Shown: piece by piece, positions 12,441 to 24,610 of the stretch
How positions within the stretch are numbered: position 1 is the stretch's first letter
How the letters are laid out: every line of letters starts with the position of its first letter
NCBI GenBank assembly: GCA_950022295.1
Contig: OX465598.1
Location: forward strand, 300,712,001-300,776,000
Reading direction: 5' to 3'
From: Bromus sterilis
Lineage: Eukaryota; Streptophyta; Magnoliopsida; Poales; Poaceae
Length of the DNA: 64,000 bases
Notes under the pieces: generated by a model
Told to the model about the DNA's origin: nothing
Databases searched by the model: none
What the model saw: the letters and a program-made list of their open reading frames with translations, nothing else
Position numbers and translations under genes: made by a program

Positions 12441-15400
12441 AATCAAATGTTCCTCAAAAGGAATACTATCGCACTAGTCGCTATAGTTATCGTCACCGTG
12501 ATAATAATGATAAGATTGCATATGATCATTCATATCCTAACCCTTCGCAGAGGAATTACATTTATGGTGTACTTGATGGTCCCCCTAGGCAATATAACCC
12601 TGTTTGATTTGATATTGCTCCAAAAAGTGCTTCCACCTCTTCTCAGTCACCTGCTCGTTTGTGGGTGGTTAAGAAGAACTAATTCTTCTGCAAGGCTATG
12701 TCTCTGGTGGATCCAAATGGGTCATGGACAGAGGTTGCACAAATCATATGACCGGAGACAAGGAGTTATTCACCGAAGAAAAACTATCTCAATCTTCTCA
12801 GAAGTACATTACCTTCGGTGATAACAACAATGGTAAAGTTTTAGATTTGTGTAAGGTTGCCATATCGAAAGATAAGCACATTGACAAGGTTATGCTGGTT
12901 CAATCTCTTGGTTATAACCTTATGTCTATTTCTAAGTTATGCGATATGGGTATGCTTGTTCCATTTTCTGCTTCGCGTTGTGTTGTCTTTTCACAGGATG
13001 ACTATGTGTTTGTCTTCGAGGGTTACCGAAAAGGAGATTTATATATCCTTGATTTTTCTTCAGGCCCTGCTGTATCCACATGCTTAATGGAAAAATCTTC
13101 ATCTGGATGGTTATGGCACCGAAGACTTGGTCATGCAGGGATGAGAAATCTTCAAATCTAGTGAAGAAGAAGCATGTTATTGGTCTTAATGAAGTAAAAT
13201 TTGATAAGGATCGTCTCTGCAGTGCTTGTGAAGCTGGTAAAATTAAGAAGAAACATCATTCGGCGAAGAAAATTATGACCACTACTCGTCCCCTTGAATT
13301 GCTTCACATGGATCTTTTTGGTCCTCAAAATTATGCAAGTCTGTGAGGAAAAAAATATGGTCTCGTCATAGTTGATGATTTTTCTCGTTATACTTGGGTC
13401 TTCTTTTGGATGACAAGAGCAAAGTTGTTGAAATCTTCAAGTCATTCGCTAAGAGAGCTCAATCAGAATATGAATTATCTCTGAAGCATGTCTGAAGTGA
13501 TAATGGAACTAAATTCAAAAATACTCATATTGAAGAATTTCTCGATGATCATGGATTTACTCATGAATTCTCTGCTGTTTATACACCTCAACAAAATGGT
13601 GTAGTTGAAAGGAAGAATAGAACTCTTATTGAAATGGCCAGAACTATGCTTGCTGAATACAAAACTCCTATCAGGTTCTGGTCTGAAGCAATTAACACTG
13701 CATGTCACATCATCAACAAGGTTTACCTTCACAAATTTCTGAAGAAGACTTCACATGAGCTTATCACTGGTAACAAGCCAAATGTTTCGTATCTTAGGGT
13801 ATTTGGTGCTCCTTGTTTTATTAGAGATATGAGTCATAGCTCCAAATTTGCCCCTAAGGCACATGAAGGTTTTCTACTAGGTTATGGCTCAAACTCTCAC
13901 ACTTCCAGAGTGTATAACTCCCACTTTGGGAAGGTTATGGAAACTGTAAATGTAAGGTTTGATGGAACTAATGGATCTCAAAAAGAGCATTTGCCTCGTG
14001 ATCTAGATGAACCTCCTCTTGATGAAGTGATCAGGTCTATGGCTATTGGAGAGATTCGCCCTGTTGAAGCTGTTGCTCATCAAGCTAATCAAGATGATGA
14101 TGATCCAATGTTCCCACACATAGCTCAGGGCTCTGGAGATCAACATCCTGAAGCTAATGATGAACAGGACGAAGAAGAACCCAGAAACGAAGAAAATGCT
14201 AATCCCGAAGGAAATGCTGATCCTGAAGGAAATGCAAGTCCCGAAGAAAATGCTAATCCCAAAGGAAATGTTGATCCTGAAGATGAACTAGAGCCACAAG
14301 CAAATAATAATGCACTATCTCGAGTGCGAAGAAGAGTTGATTTTGATTCAATTCTTGAAGAAATTCAACAACCAGGTCGTCCCACAACTCGTTCTCGTAC
14401 TCGTTTGGGTAACTTCTGTGGAAACTTTTCGTTTGTCTCCATGCTAGAACCGTCAAAGTTTGATGAAGCTATGAAGGATCCAGATTGGTTAACTGTTATG
14501 CTCGAAGAATTTAACCAGTTCGAGCGAAACAGTGTCTGGTCCTTAGTTGATAGGCCTGATCCAACGAAGCACAACGTCATTGGTACAAAGTGGATTTTTC
14601 GCAACAAGCAAGATGAAGATGGTATTGTGGTAAGAAACAAAGCTCGACTGGTAGCACAAGGGTACACCCAAATCGAAGGTATCGATTTCGACGAAACTTA
14701 TGCTCCAGTTGCTCGTCTCGAATCCATTCGTGTTATGCTTGCTTTTGCAAATTTCAAAGGTATCCTACTTTATCAAATGGATGTGAAAAGTGCTTTTCTT
14801 AACGGAGAAATCGAAGAAGTAGTTTATGTTATGCAGCCTCCAGGTTTTGAAGACTCGAAGAATCCTGACATGGTGTACAGGTTGCACAAGGCCCTTTATG
14901 GGTTGAAGCAACCACCTCCTGCTTGGTATGACACCCTGAAGGATTTCCTTCTGAAGAAAGGCTTCAACCAAGGAACAACTGACCCAACTCTCTTCACTCG
15001 TTCTTATAATGGTGACTTGTTTGTGTGTCAAATTTATGTAGGTGATATTATTTTTGGTTGTACTAACACTGAAATTAGCGAAGAATTTGGAAAAATGATG
15101 TTGAAGAAATATGAAATGTCAATGATGGGTGAATTGAAGTTCTTCCGTGGACTTCAAATCCATCAACAGAAGAATGGCACCTTTATTTCTCAAGAAAAAT
15201 ATCTCAAGGATTGCCTGAAGAAGTTTGGTCTCACTGATTGCAAAACAATCAAGACCCTAATGCCTACCAATGGCTTCCTCGATGCAGATGAAAAGGGCAA
15301 AGCCTTCGATCAAAAGAAATATCGGTCTATGATTGGCTCTCTCTCTTATACCTATGTGCATCTAGTCCTGACATTATGCTTTCAGTATGTATTTTTGCTC

Positions 15401-15990
15401 GCTTTCAGGCAAATACAAAAGAATCACATCATACTGCAGTAAAGCGAATTCTTCGGTATCTTGCTCACGCACCTACCTTGGGTTTGTGGTATCCCAAAGG
15501 AGCTCAGTTTGATCTTTTTGGATATTCTGACTCGGAATGGGCTGGTGATCGAGTTGACAAGAAATCAACTTCAGGCACTTGTCATTTCCTCGGAAGATCA
15601 CTTGTGTGTTGGGCTTCCAAGAAGCAAAATTGTGTATCAATATCTACTACTGAAGCCGAATACATTGTTGATGGTTCATGTTGTACTCAGATTCTCTGGC
15701 TAATGCAGACGCTGAAGGATTATGGCATTCATGTGAAGAAAATTCCTCTTCTACGTGATAATGAGAGTGCAATCAAAATTGCTCACAATCCTGTGCAGCA
15801 CTCTCGCATGAAGCATATTGACATTCGTCATCATTTTCTTCGTGATCATGTTCAGGGTGAAGATATTGTGATTAGCCATGTCAGAACTGAAGATCAATTG
15901 GCTGATATTTTCACAAAACCTTTGGATGAGAAAAGGTTATGTGCGTTAAGGTGTGAGCTCAATATTTTGGACTCACGAAATGTACTGTAA
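12441..15990 (+). pseudogene. pol: Pol of Sirevirus S (protease, integrase, RT, RNase H), decayed
   Basis: Domains run in copia order. The protease has MDRGCTNHMTG at 12724, where the usual DSG is DRG. A pre-integrase segment follows (WLWHRRLGHAGMRNL, near 13105-13155). Integrase begins with HMDLFGP near 13305-13325 and continues through 13630 with broken frames. RT (about 14480-15250) has FDETYAPVARLESIR and QMDVKSAFLNGEI, but its active site reads YVGD at 15035-15046 instead of YVDD. RNase H lies at 15376-15990 and includes STTEAEYIVDG and LRDNESAIKIAHNPVQHSRMKHI; the gene ends with TAA at 15988-15990. Frame changes occur near 12430-12720, 13080-13160, 13346-13630 and 15376-15440, so no functional polyprotein can be made. 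Confidence 0.9.
14195..14284 (+). repeat. Five 18-bp coding repeats in the integrase-RT linker of S
   Basis: Five consecutive 18-bp units starting AATG encode the hexad N-(A/V)-(N/D/S)-P-(E/K)-(G/E/D), a hydrophilic tandem linker between integrase and RT. Units differ by a few substitutions. Because 18 is a multiple of three, copy-number changes would keep the frame. Confidence 0.85.
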
Positions 15991-16440
15991 GACCGAACCT
16001 TTACCTCCATGTATATATTCGTTTACTTCGTTGTTTGATTTTGGTTTCGTTATTTATTTTGCTTCGATTTCTATCTTTTATTTTGATTGGTTTTAGTCCT
16101 CCATGCTTATCACCTTTAGCTTCACTATTGGTTCTTTCTTCGAGGTGATAAGTTTCGGACCCTACCCCCTCTATTCTTTCTCTCTCTTATTCTTTCTGTC
16201 CAAATAGTTGAGCACATTTGAAACGGAAAGTATTTTGCTTCAAACGTCATTGAGTTCCGAATCAAATGCTTCCAACTTTATCAAAGTTTTTACTCAAAGA
16301 CCAAGACTTTTTCTTTGGTCGTTGAGATCCCATCAATTCCGGGTCGTTGAGATTTTCACGCGAAACGCCACAAAATCCTCACCGTAAAATCCAGAGGGTC
16401 GGTCGCTGGTAGCCGTCCGATCTGACCTGACACCCCCTGT
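15991..16440 (+). other. Spacer between pol and the extra gene of S
   Basis: About 450 bp of AT/CT-rich, non-coding sequence between the RNase H stop and the TATA-bearing segment. I see no ORF, repeat or conserved motif in it beyond short TTCGxTT phrases common in this element. Confidence 0.6.
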
Positions 16441-16451
16441 CAGTCCAGCCC

Positions 16452-16663
16452 TATATATACCCCTCACCCAACGACTCCAAAGACTTCCAATCGCCCTCTC
16501 GATCTCCGGAACCCTAATCCCTCTCGCGCGCCGTCGTGCTCCTCGTTCCCGCCGACTTTCTCGCCGCTTCACTGCCGGAAGAACACCGCCGTGGACTTCA
16601 CGCCGCCGTCGAGCTCTTCATCCGCTCGTCGCCGCCGTAGCAGCCCTCCGTCGCCGAGTTAGG
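16452..16663 (+). promoter_or_regulatory. Candidate internal promoter and 5' leader for the extra S gene
   Basis: A perfect TATATATA (16452-16459) lies in a CT/GC-rich setting. About 30 bp downstream begins a leader-like stretch with CTCTCGATCTCC, AACCCTAATCCCTCTCGCG and many CCGCCG steps, typical of plant 5' UTRs. The leader runs to AGG|GTACGT at 16664, a good splice donor. This sits between pol and the downstream gene, where a retroelement has no need of a second promoter unless the gene is expressed separately. Promoter activity is inferred, not shown. Confidence 0.5.
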
Positions 16664-17049
16664 GTACGTTGGGGCCCGATCCGATCTGTTTCCTCTCAGT
16701 TCTTGTTCTTCCCGACAGATTGGATGCGTTTTTCTTAGCGATTTTAGGTTGTTTTTTTATAGGTTCTCTCGATCCGCTGGATCTTTGATCCCTTGGGAAT
16801 CTTGTTTGAGAAAAAGCTTCCCTCTCCGATTCAGGTTAGCATTTAGGGCTTCGATGACCTTTGTTCTGTTCTAGGGTTTGCTGAACATTGTGCCCAAATT
16901 GATATTGCTAAGTCTAGATCAGAACAGGCCAGAATCATCACCCATATTCACTGAATCTCTTGTCAAAATCATTTGTTTAGTCGAAACTTTTGCTGGTGCT
17001 CAGTCCATACTTGTCTATTTTTCCCTCGTTCCCTTATGCTTCCTCACAG
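16664..17049 (+). other. Candidate 5'-UTR intron upstream of the extra S gene
   Basis: The stretch begins GTACGT and ends in a pyrimidine-rich tract (TCCCTCGTTCCCTTATGCTTCCTCACAG) immediately before G-ATG at 17051. It is 386 bp long, T-rich (CTGTTTCCTC, TTGTTCTTCC, TTGTTTTTTT) and lacks a coherent ORF. These are the expected features of a plant 5'-UTR intron. Splicing is inferred from sequence only. Confidence 0.5.
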
Positions 17050-17050
17050 G

Positions 17051-20000
17051 ATGTCTGAAGATTTGGGCTTCGGTAATGAGTCCCCAGTACTTGACCACAT
17101 TAACGAAGCCGAACAAGATGCTCCAAAGAAAAGAGGAGGCAGAACAAAGGAAACGAATAATGCTAGAGGCATTCCCGAATCCATTCGGAAGGATCTTGGT
17201 TATGACACTCCTGAAGAAGAAACCAAGGATCAGCGAAAGATTCGCTTGCAAGGAATTCTGCGCTACTGGGCCATCAGGTGGTACAAATTCAAAAGTATCT
17301 CTGACTGGAAATGTTCAATGCAATTTTCCTTCAGCCCGCCATACCGATATACTTCACACATGTGCGGCAAGTACACTGAATAAAATCGCCATCTCTATTA
17401 CCCAGTCCCACCGAAGTTCCCTCACCCCAACACTCTCAAAACCCCAGATGATTATCCTGAAGAGCAAAAGCGGTTGAGAATCGCTGCGGAAAAGAAGAGG
17501 CTCAAGCCCGAGAAAAAGGCAGCCAAGTTAGCTCCTGCCGAAGCTCTTGGAGAAGGCCCTAGCACGAAGAAAAAGCGGAAACTAAAAAGAAGACGGCTTC
17601 ACCTCCTCATGCCTTCACTGATGAGGAAGAGCGAGCTAAGAAGGAGCAAGCCGCTCTTGAGGATTCTGACTCCAAGGCCGAAGCAGATGATGAATCATAT
17701 GCTGAAGCCAATGATGAGTCCGAAGATATTGCACCTCCTCCCAAGAAACCAAAGATTCGGATTCCTTTGAAGAAGAAGCCGGGAGAGAAACCTGCTGCTG
17801 CTGCAAAGGCCTGAAGATCCAAGACCCAACTGACATGCACGCAGTTCGCCCCACCATAGACATGACGAATTTGGTGGTAGCGAAGCCCTTGGCCTCCAAG
17901 CCACCGGCAAAGACCCTCAACACCGAGAGGCGCTCTAAGCAGAGGCATGACCTTGCTAAGCAACAACAATCTGCAAAGGCAGCTGCACCAGCGAAGCCTA
18001 AGCAGACTACATCACCAAACCCTTCAGTGAAGCAAAAGCCCACTGAATCTGAACTGCAACAGAAAGACCTTGAGGAGGCACTGAATCGCAACGTGCTGGC
18101 CAGAGATTCTGCTGAGAAGCAAAAGGAAGCAGAAGCATCTGCAAGAAAACAAAGGGATCTAGACTCCGCCAAATTTAATGCTGAGAAGGCTGAAACGAAT
18201 CGAAAGCTCGCCGAAGCCGATAAGAACGAACAAAAAGTTGCTTCTGAAGAAAAACAGTTAGCAGAACATGAAGCAAAACGCAAGGCTACACTTGATGGCC
18301 TCAGAACTAAGAAGGCTGAGAAAGCAGCCAGGGCTGCCCAGAGAAGGCCGTGGTGGACATGAACTCTTCTGCTGAAGCAAATCCACCAAAGCAGAAAGGC
18401 ATTTCACTCACTGAAGCTCAATCTGAGCTAGATCGGCATAGTGAACATCAATTCCCTGACCCACGTGAAGGAGAACTATGGGATCAATTGGGCATGACAG
18501 AAGCCCTTTGGAAGAAATGTGAGGCAGAAGACCCTGAAGCTGTTGATCTCGGTGAAGTCTACATATCAGGCTCCATCGAAGCAATGATCACTACTATGAT
18601 CGGTCAGCTGAAGGATTTGCATTCCAGAGATAGGGATGAAACTAAAAAAATTCATAACTATCAAAAGTGTGTTGAAGCCGAGACCGATGAAGACTTCAAA
18701 CAGCACGCCTTGAAACTGCTTCAGAAGGTGACAAATGTGAAAACCATCACCAAGGACAATATCAAGCTCTACAAGAGCAAGATAAAAGTTGATGTTGATG
18801 AGATGGTCAAAACTCATAATGCTTCGATTATGGAAAGATATTCCAGGAAGCGTAAGGCCCTGCTGGAAGCTGAACCAGCTGCGGCAAAGCCCGTAGAAGC
18901 AAAGCCATCTGACCCATCCCCGAAGAAGAGACCACCAAGAGGCGGAAGGTTACTTTGGCCTCGGCTGCTGATATGGACACAAGTGATGAGCCTTCCAGCC
19001 AGCCGAAGGAAAACACAGAAGCAGATCCCACTCCTGCTCCTCAACCAAGGCCTTCCAAGCCCAAGCCAAAAGCTTTAGCTCCACCCACCAAAACCCCTAC
19101 ACCTCCACCAACCGAATCCACTCCCAAGAAAACTCCCGCTCCACCTCCAAAAGCTCAAACTCCCAAGCGAACCCCAATCCCAACTCCAACACCTGCACCA
19201 TGGACTGCACCAGTTCCACCTCGCGCACCTTCACCACCACATGTTCCATCCCCTGCACCGCAAAGGACTTCTACCCCACCTGCTGCTCCTGCACCACCGC
19301 CATCACCTTTCCCGGAAGCAAATGAACCCTCTCCCTCCAACTCCAGAACGCGAAACTCACGTGATTATTCTTCAGCTCGAACTTTCCAAGAGTCTGAAGA
19401 CAATGTGCCTCAAATTGAAGCACATGAAGATGAAGATGAACAAGTGCAGATCCTGAATCCCTCGCAAGAGCAAGCACTAATAGTCGCTCAGGCTACTGGC
19501 CCTTCAAGAGCTGCCCCAATCGCTCCTCTGCAAAGGATTCGTGCCCGTTCCCACCCCTGCCAAGACACCCAGCTCGCATCAAACTACCCTCGCGAAACTT
19601 TTGCCATTTTGAAGGGCGCTGGTAGTTCTTCGCGCCATGTGCCAGAGTTCAACCTTGAACATCATCAAAAGCGTCTGGCGTAAGCCCATATGCTTCTGAC
19701 AGAACTGCGGATGATCTTCGCTTCTGGACAGCAGAACAACAAATACTGTATACCAAAGTCTACTGCCAGAAAGGTGTGTTGTTTAGCCACCGATACCTTG
19801 ATATGTGAAGCCTTTCAACTGCCACTTGCTTTCAGAACATCACTGAGACTATTGCGAATAAGAACTTGACTCGGTTGTTTGCATTGAGCACTCCCTTCAA
19901 TTCTGAACTCATTAATCAATTCTATGCCACATTATATGTTTCGGGCGATGCTAATGAACCCCGCACTTGGATACTGGAATGGATGATTCAAGGAGAAATC

Positions 20001-21125
20001 TTCCGAATGTCTTCAGCAGAATTTTTGGAGATTCTCAATATCCCAAGGCACACTGGCGAACTTGAAAAGATTCATATGGAGCCAGGTCTGACTGACGAAT
20101 AATAAGCTACCTTGCTGGACACTGAAGTCACAGCAGATTACATTCCTGAAAATATTCGCCCGAAGCACTTGAACTTCATCTCCAAGACTTGGTTTTATAT
20201 CCTGTCGAAGTCTCTGATCCCTTTGAGTACTGCTTCGGAAGAATCAAATTTATATTCTGAGACAAGGCATGCAATCATGAAGCTTACCCATGGATTGGTA
20301 TTTGACTTCAAAGATTGCTTCATTCGCAACTTGGTGCATGCTCCTGAACTGCCCTTCACACTAAAGCCATATGCTCCTTGGCTGCAAGTTGTATGCAACT
20401 ATGGTAGACATGATGACTTTTTGGCCAGACATCACCCGAAGCTTTTCACACCTCCAGTGCGCGACACTTTGGAATTGATGAGGAAACCCAACGACATTTT
20501 TGCTACATATGTTGGCGTGCGCCATGAAGTCAATGAGTGCAACATATCGAAGAAATTCCAGAAGGACTGCCATCACTTCGAAGTAAATCTTCGGTCGCAG
20601 AAATTACTCGAAAACTTCATTGAAGCCAATCAACGCCAGATGCAGTTCCTTGCTAATGAAATCAATCGCGTTGGCAACATTGCTCTCAACAACAATCAGT
20701 ATCTTCGTGTGCTCAAGCTTTATTCCTGGAAGGGACTCCGAAAATTCAACTCTGTTAAAGGCCTTCGCAAAGATCGCATTTACAAAGAGTATGAACACCT
20801 CCAGCGAAACTTTTCCTGAGATGATACCGTTGATCGCCCGAATCAGAAGCTCCCACCCCTGCACAAGATTGATGAAGTTTTCTTCGTCAACGAGCCCGAT
20901 CCCATCAGGCCGGACACCGTCTCCCAGAACAACTCTATTACTTCGAAGGACGACGACGGCCTCGATGGCAGCGACCTCGAAATCAACCTCATCACCCAGA
21001 CGAATCTCGAAGCTCTTCCTTCGCCTGCGTTGGAAGAAGAAACTTCAGGAGATCAATATTCTTCGGATGAGTCATCGTCAAGTTCAGCTTCGTCGGTATC
21101 CAAGGATGCTTATGCCGCGAAGTAG
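17051..21125 (+). pseudogene. Extra env-position gene of Sirevirus S, decayed
   Basis: Sireviruses often carry a gene after pol, loosely called env-like; its function is unsettled. Here ATG 17051 (MSEDLGFGNESPVLDHIN) follows a good splice acceptor. In order I see a charged N-terminal part, a long Lys/Glu/Ala-rich coiled-coil-like region (about 17470-18360), a Pro/Thr/Lys-rich segment rich in PTPTP and APPP (about 19020-19340), and a globular C-terminal region (about 19840-20820, e.g. TRLFALSTPFNSELINQFYA). An acidic Ser-rich tail ends in DAYAAK and TAG at 21123-21125. The C-terminal region resembles domains that plant annotations call putative plant transposon protein. No convincing signal peptide or membrane segment is visible, so a true envelope glycoprotein is unlikely. 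Several frameshifts and stops (for example near 17383, 17815, 18360, 19683, 20100, 20820) disable it. Confidence 0.7.
19020..19345 (+). repeat. Proline-rich low-complexity coding segment in the extra S gene
   Basis: About 100 codons with Pro at nearly every second or third position, mixed with Thr, Ala, Lys and Ser, e.g. PTKTPTPPPTEST. This CC-rich tract separates the coiled-coil part from the C-terminal part and resembles extended linkers or SH3-ligand-like stretches. Confidence 0.75.
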
Positions 21126-21164
21126 ATCTCTCGAGCCTCTTCCCAACCTTTTTTCCAATCATTG

Positions 21165-21657
21165 AAAAAGGGGGGGGAATGTTGGCATCGATGAGTTAGA
21201 TTTGCATCGGGGAAAGGGCTTTTGCTATTCGCATTTTTCTTCACTTGGTTTAAGTTACAACAAACATTCCATTCTATTCGATTGGGTTGTAACTTAAGTT
21301 TACATTCGCTTATGCTACTCCTATGCTACACTTAAGTTTGAATAACCCTTCAAGTATTGCTTCGTATTCTCTATCTTGCAGGTGATTATTATTTTCTAAG
21401 TCACAGGTCATTGGAAGCAATTTCACACATATCTGGATATCTATCTCTAAATGCAATTGTATTCGCTAAGATATTTGTTTTTCTCTCCACCGAAGAAATT
21501 CTCTCAAGCATTAACTTCGATTATATACATCTTCGATGCTTGCATTCAGGGGGAGCCAAAAACTTCATATCTTAGAGTTTGTCCCATCACTTCACAAAAA
21601 CTTCAATATCTTTTATCGATGCATGTTTTGTCAACAATAGTCCAAAAGGGGGGAGAT
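21165..21657 (+). promoter_or_regulatory. Multiple polypurine tracts of Sirevirus S
   Basis: Three purine tracts occur in the 3' untranslated part: AAAAAGGGGGGGG at 21165-21177, CAGGGGGAGCC near 21546-21556, and AAAAGGGGGGAGA at 21644-21656 directly before the 3' LTR at 21658. The last is the plus-strand primer. Repetition of PPT-like motifs upstream of the LTR is a described Sirevirus characteristic and supports the lineage call. Confidence 0.85.
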
Positions 21658-22090
21658 TGTAAGAGCAAAGTTTTGCCCCGTGGGTTTTGGATATTGTTCG
21701 ACAAGACAGTAGAGGAACTAACAATGTTTTCTAGTGTAAACAGTTGCATAGGTTCCTGAAGGACAAGCTAGGTGATAAAGCTTCAAGGAAGGTTTTCAAG
21801 TTATCGAAGAATTACCCCTTGAGCAAAGCTTAATCACGGAGGATGAACCCCAAAAATGAAGGTGTCCTGAAGCTCAACTCATCGAAGGAAATGAAGAAGA
21901 CGGCGCAAGACTTAGATGTTTTTGTGTAGTTCTTTTTCTGTTCTTTGAGTCATAGGACAAACCGTACTATCAAGAGGGGTCTTTAGTTTGTGGACACCGA
22001 AGTTATTGAGAAAATGCTCAAATCAAATCTAAACCTAGTGAGAAGCCATAGAGAACAAATCTCATGTGCACTGAGTTAAGTTTCGGTAGC
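21658..22090 (+). repeat. 3' LTR of S, first part
   Basis: TGTAAGAGCAAAG... parallels 8763-9190 of the 5' LTR and stops after TTCGGTAGC, where element N begins. It contains the outer U3 part of the LTR; the rest resumes at 29667. Confidence 0.92.
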
Positions 22091-23727
22091 TGATGGCTTC
22101 TCGCCCCTCGTTGGTTGCCCCAAGTGGAAGGTTTGAGATGCAGTACAGCAGCAAGTTTCCCTCGGTGAAGATACCAAGGTTATCGAACCAGTAGGACTCA
22201 GGAGAACAAGTAGGTGGCAACGTCGCTAGAAATTGCTTCCTAAATAGGGTGTTGTCGTGGACGTGCACACAGCAACAAATAACTTTGCTCCCAATGAGTA
22301 CAGAGGAGTTGTCAATTCCTCCGGCCTTGTCGTTTACAAAGGATCAATGCAAGGGATAAAAGGTGCAAAGGAAAGTAAAAGCTGAAAGTAAATTGAGGGT
22401 GTGAACAATAATGTGAAGATGTACCGGGGTCCCGTGATTTTCACTAGTGATGCCTCTCTCCCAAAAGACGATAAAAGTGCTAGCGAGGTAAACAAATCAC
22501 AGTTGGGAAATTGACAGGATTATGAAGGCACCGCAATGCTAACTATGCTGCAAAGAAAGGAAGGGCTCAAAAGCAATGGGCAGTACGCCAAGGTAAGTAG
22601 ACCGAAATCCATCTGCATCTACTACGAATCATCCACCTTGAGATATCTATCCAGAACATCTCGCTGGTATTAAGTTGCGAATACCATCCAAAGTGTAAAC
22701 TCAAAGCAACAGACAACTGCATTAAAAGAACTTTGCGTAAAGTAAACAATCCTTGCACCCGCAGGTACAAGCACTGTTGTTTTATCCCTAGTGGCAACAA
22801 CACATCCCCTAGTCTCATGTTTCTGTCACTCAAGCTAGACATCAAGGGGCTGAACCCACAATCGAGCATAACGCTCTCTCTTGGAGTTGCAAATAAAATA
22901 CTTGGCCAAAGAAAATACCGCAACGGAGAACATGCAAGAATTTACTCAAGAACAAAATATAAAAGAGAAGAACCAAATATATTACTCATCACAATCTGAA
23001 CATAGTCTCATAATCCATCAGATCCCAACAAACTCATCATAGCAACAGCAGAAATTACATAGATTCCTCGATCATGTGAGGCAACTCACGAGGACTCGAA
23101 AGTGGAAGCACAAAAGGGGAGAGATTCATCACATAGCTACTGGTCACGGACCCATGGTCCAAGGGGGACTACTCACGACACATCCGGGAGGCGTCCATGG
23201 CTATGGATGGTCTCCCGGAGGGCGTTCCTCCTTCCGGCAGGGTGCCGGGGCAGCTTCTCCAGGCAGCCCCGATCTTGAAACGGCGGCGGCGGCGGTACAG
23301 AGGGGAGTTTGCGAGAAAGAGATCGATATTAGGGGTTTCCACCCCGAGGGGTAAATATAGGCGAAGGGGGCATCGAGGGGACCCACGAGGCAGTCAGAAG
23401 GGTCCCTGGCGAGGCCCAGGGTGGGCCGCGCCACCTGCCCTCCTGGCTGCCTGGTGGTGGCCCCCCTTCCCTCTCTTGGTGATTCCGGAAGCTTCTGTTG
23501 CGCTGATTTTTAATATATTTTTCCCGGAATTTTTGGAGCACTTTTAATGGCCGGAAAACCTGAAATACAAAAACAGCAGAAAACAGAAACTAGAAACTGG
23601 GTGCACTGAGTTAATAGGTTAGTCCAAATAGGTTCAAAAGTGTATGAAAGTTCAAGCAAAACATGGCAAAGTCACACAAAACATGCATGGAGCAAGCAGA
23701 AATTATAGATACGTTTGGGACGTATCA
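22091..23727 (-). repeat. 3' LTR of N
   Basis: The 1637-bp LTR, TGATGGCTTCTCGCC...GACGTATCA on the plus strand, matches 28029-29666 with only scattered differences (e.g. CTCGTTGGTTGCC here against CTCATTGGTTACC there). A GC-rich core with GGCGGCGGCGG (23281-23296) precedes a TATA-like segment (CTATATTTACC on the minus strand, near 23350). Confidence 0.93.
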
Positions 23728-23728
23728 A

Positions 23729-23741
23729 CATCCCCAAGCTT
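23729..23741 (-). promoter_or_regulatory. Polypurine tract of N
   Basis: On the minus strand AAGCTTGGGGATG sits one base from the 3' LTR. It is the expected plus-strand primer. The same 13-mer recurs twice inside N (25928-25940, 25985-25997). Confidence 0.8.
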
Positions 23742-24610
23742 AATTCCTGCTCGTCCTCGAGTAGGTAAATGATAACAAGCATAATTTCCGTGGTGACATG
23801 CCACACAACCAAATAAGGACTTTTAAGTAAAGCAATCAAATCATGCAATTCAATTCAAGTCTTAACAAGCAAGAGTCCATATTAGCATTAACACAAGCAA
23901 AAAAAGAACAAAAGGTGCAAGAGCTCTCGCTGTCCGTGACTCGAATGTCTCCAAATGGTGTTTGTGTGCAAGCAAGGGCCTGGGAAGAAAGATAAAAAAG
24001 GTTGTTGAGAACAACTATCTACTAAAGTTTCACACTTGGTCTCCTTTGGATTCTTATCTGGACTCGTCCCTAGACCACTAGCCAGGTACAAGTCAAACGG
24101 ATCCATTCCCTTTCGATATTTTGAGCACTCATGCAATGGATGAGCGTGAGCAAGAAAGTTGACACCTAAAAGGCGAAAAAGAAATAAGGTGGAGGAGGAA
24201 GACAAAAAGGTGTGAAAGGCTCACATCAATGAGGACAATCATAGGTGAGAGAAGGCCATATGATAGATATGATGTGAGGAGTAGGGATTGCCATACAACG
24301 GATCCACATGTGAGATAAAACCTCTCCAGGGGAACTAGTGGGGGTGCATCTAACTTGCTTGATCAAGAAGACTTAGAGCTCGTTTGAGGAGGCTCATCAT
24401 TGCAATATACAAGCCAAGTTCTATAGTGTGAAGGGTCCCCACATAGCTATATGCATGATGATGATCTCTATGGAGTACAAGGGATAGAAGATGAAGTACT
24501 AGTGTGGATCTCTCAAAAGTAATAGTAGTATGCCCCCCCCTTCTCTCTTTTTATTTTTTTTTCTATTTTTTTGGTGGCCTCAATGGCTCTTTCTATTTAA
24601 CTCTCATTTG

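Noticed and set aside
17051..21125. Calling the extra S gene a viral envelope
   Set aside because: No signal peptide, fusion peptide or transmembrane segment can be seen; only the position is env-like.
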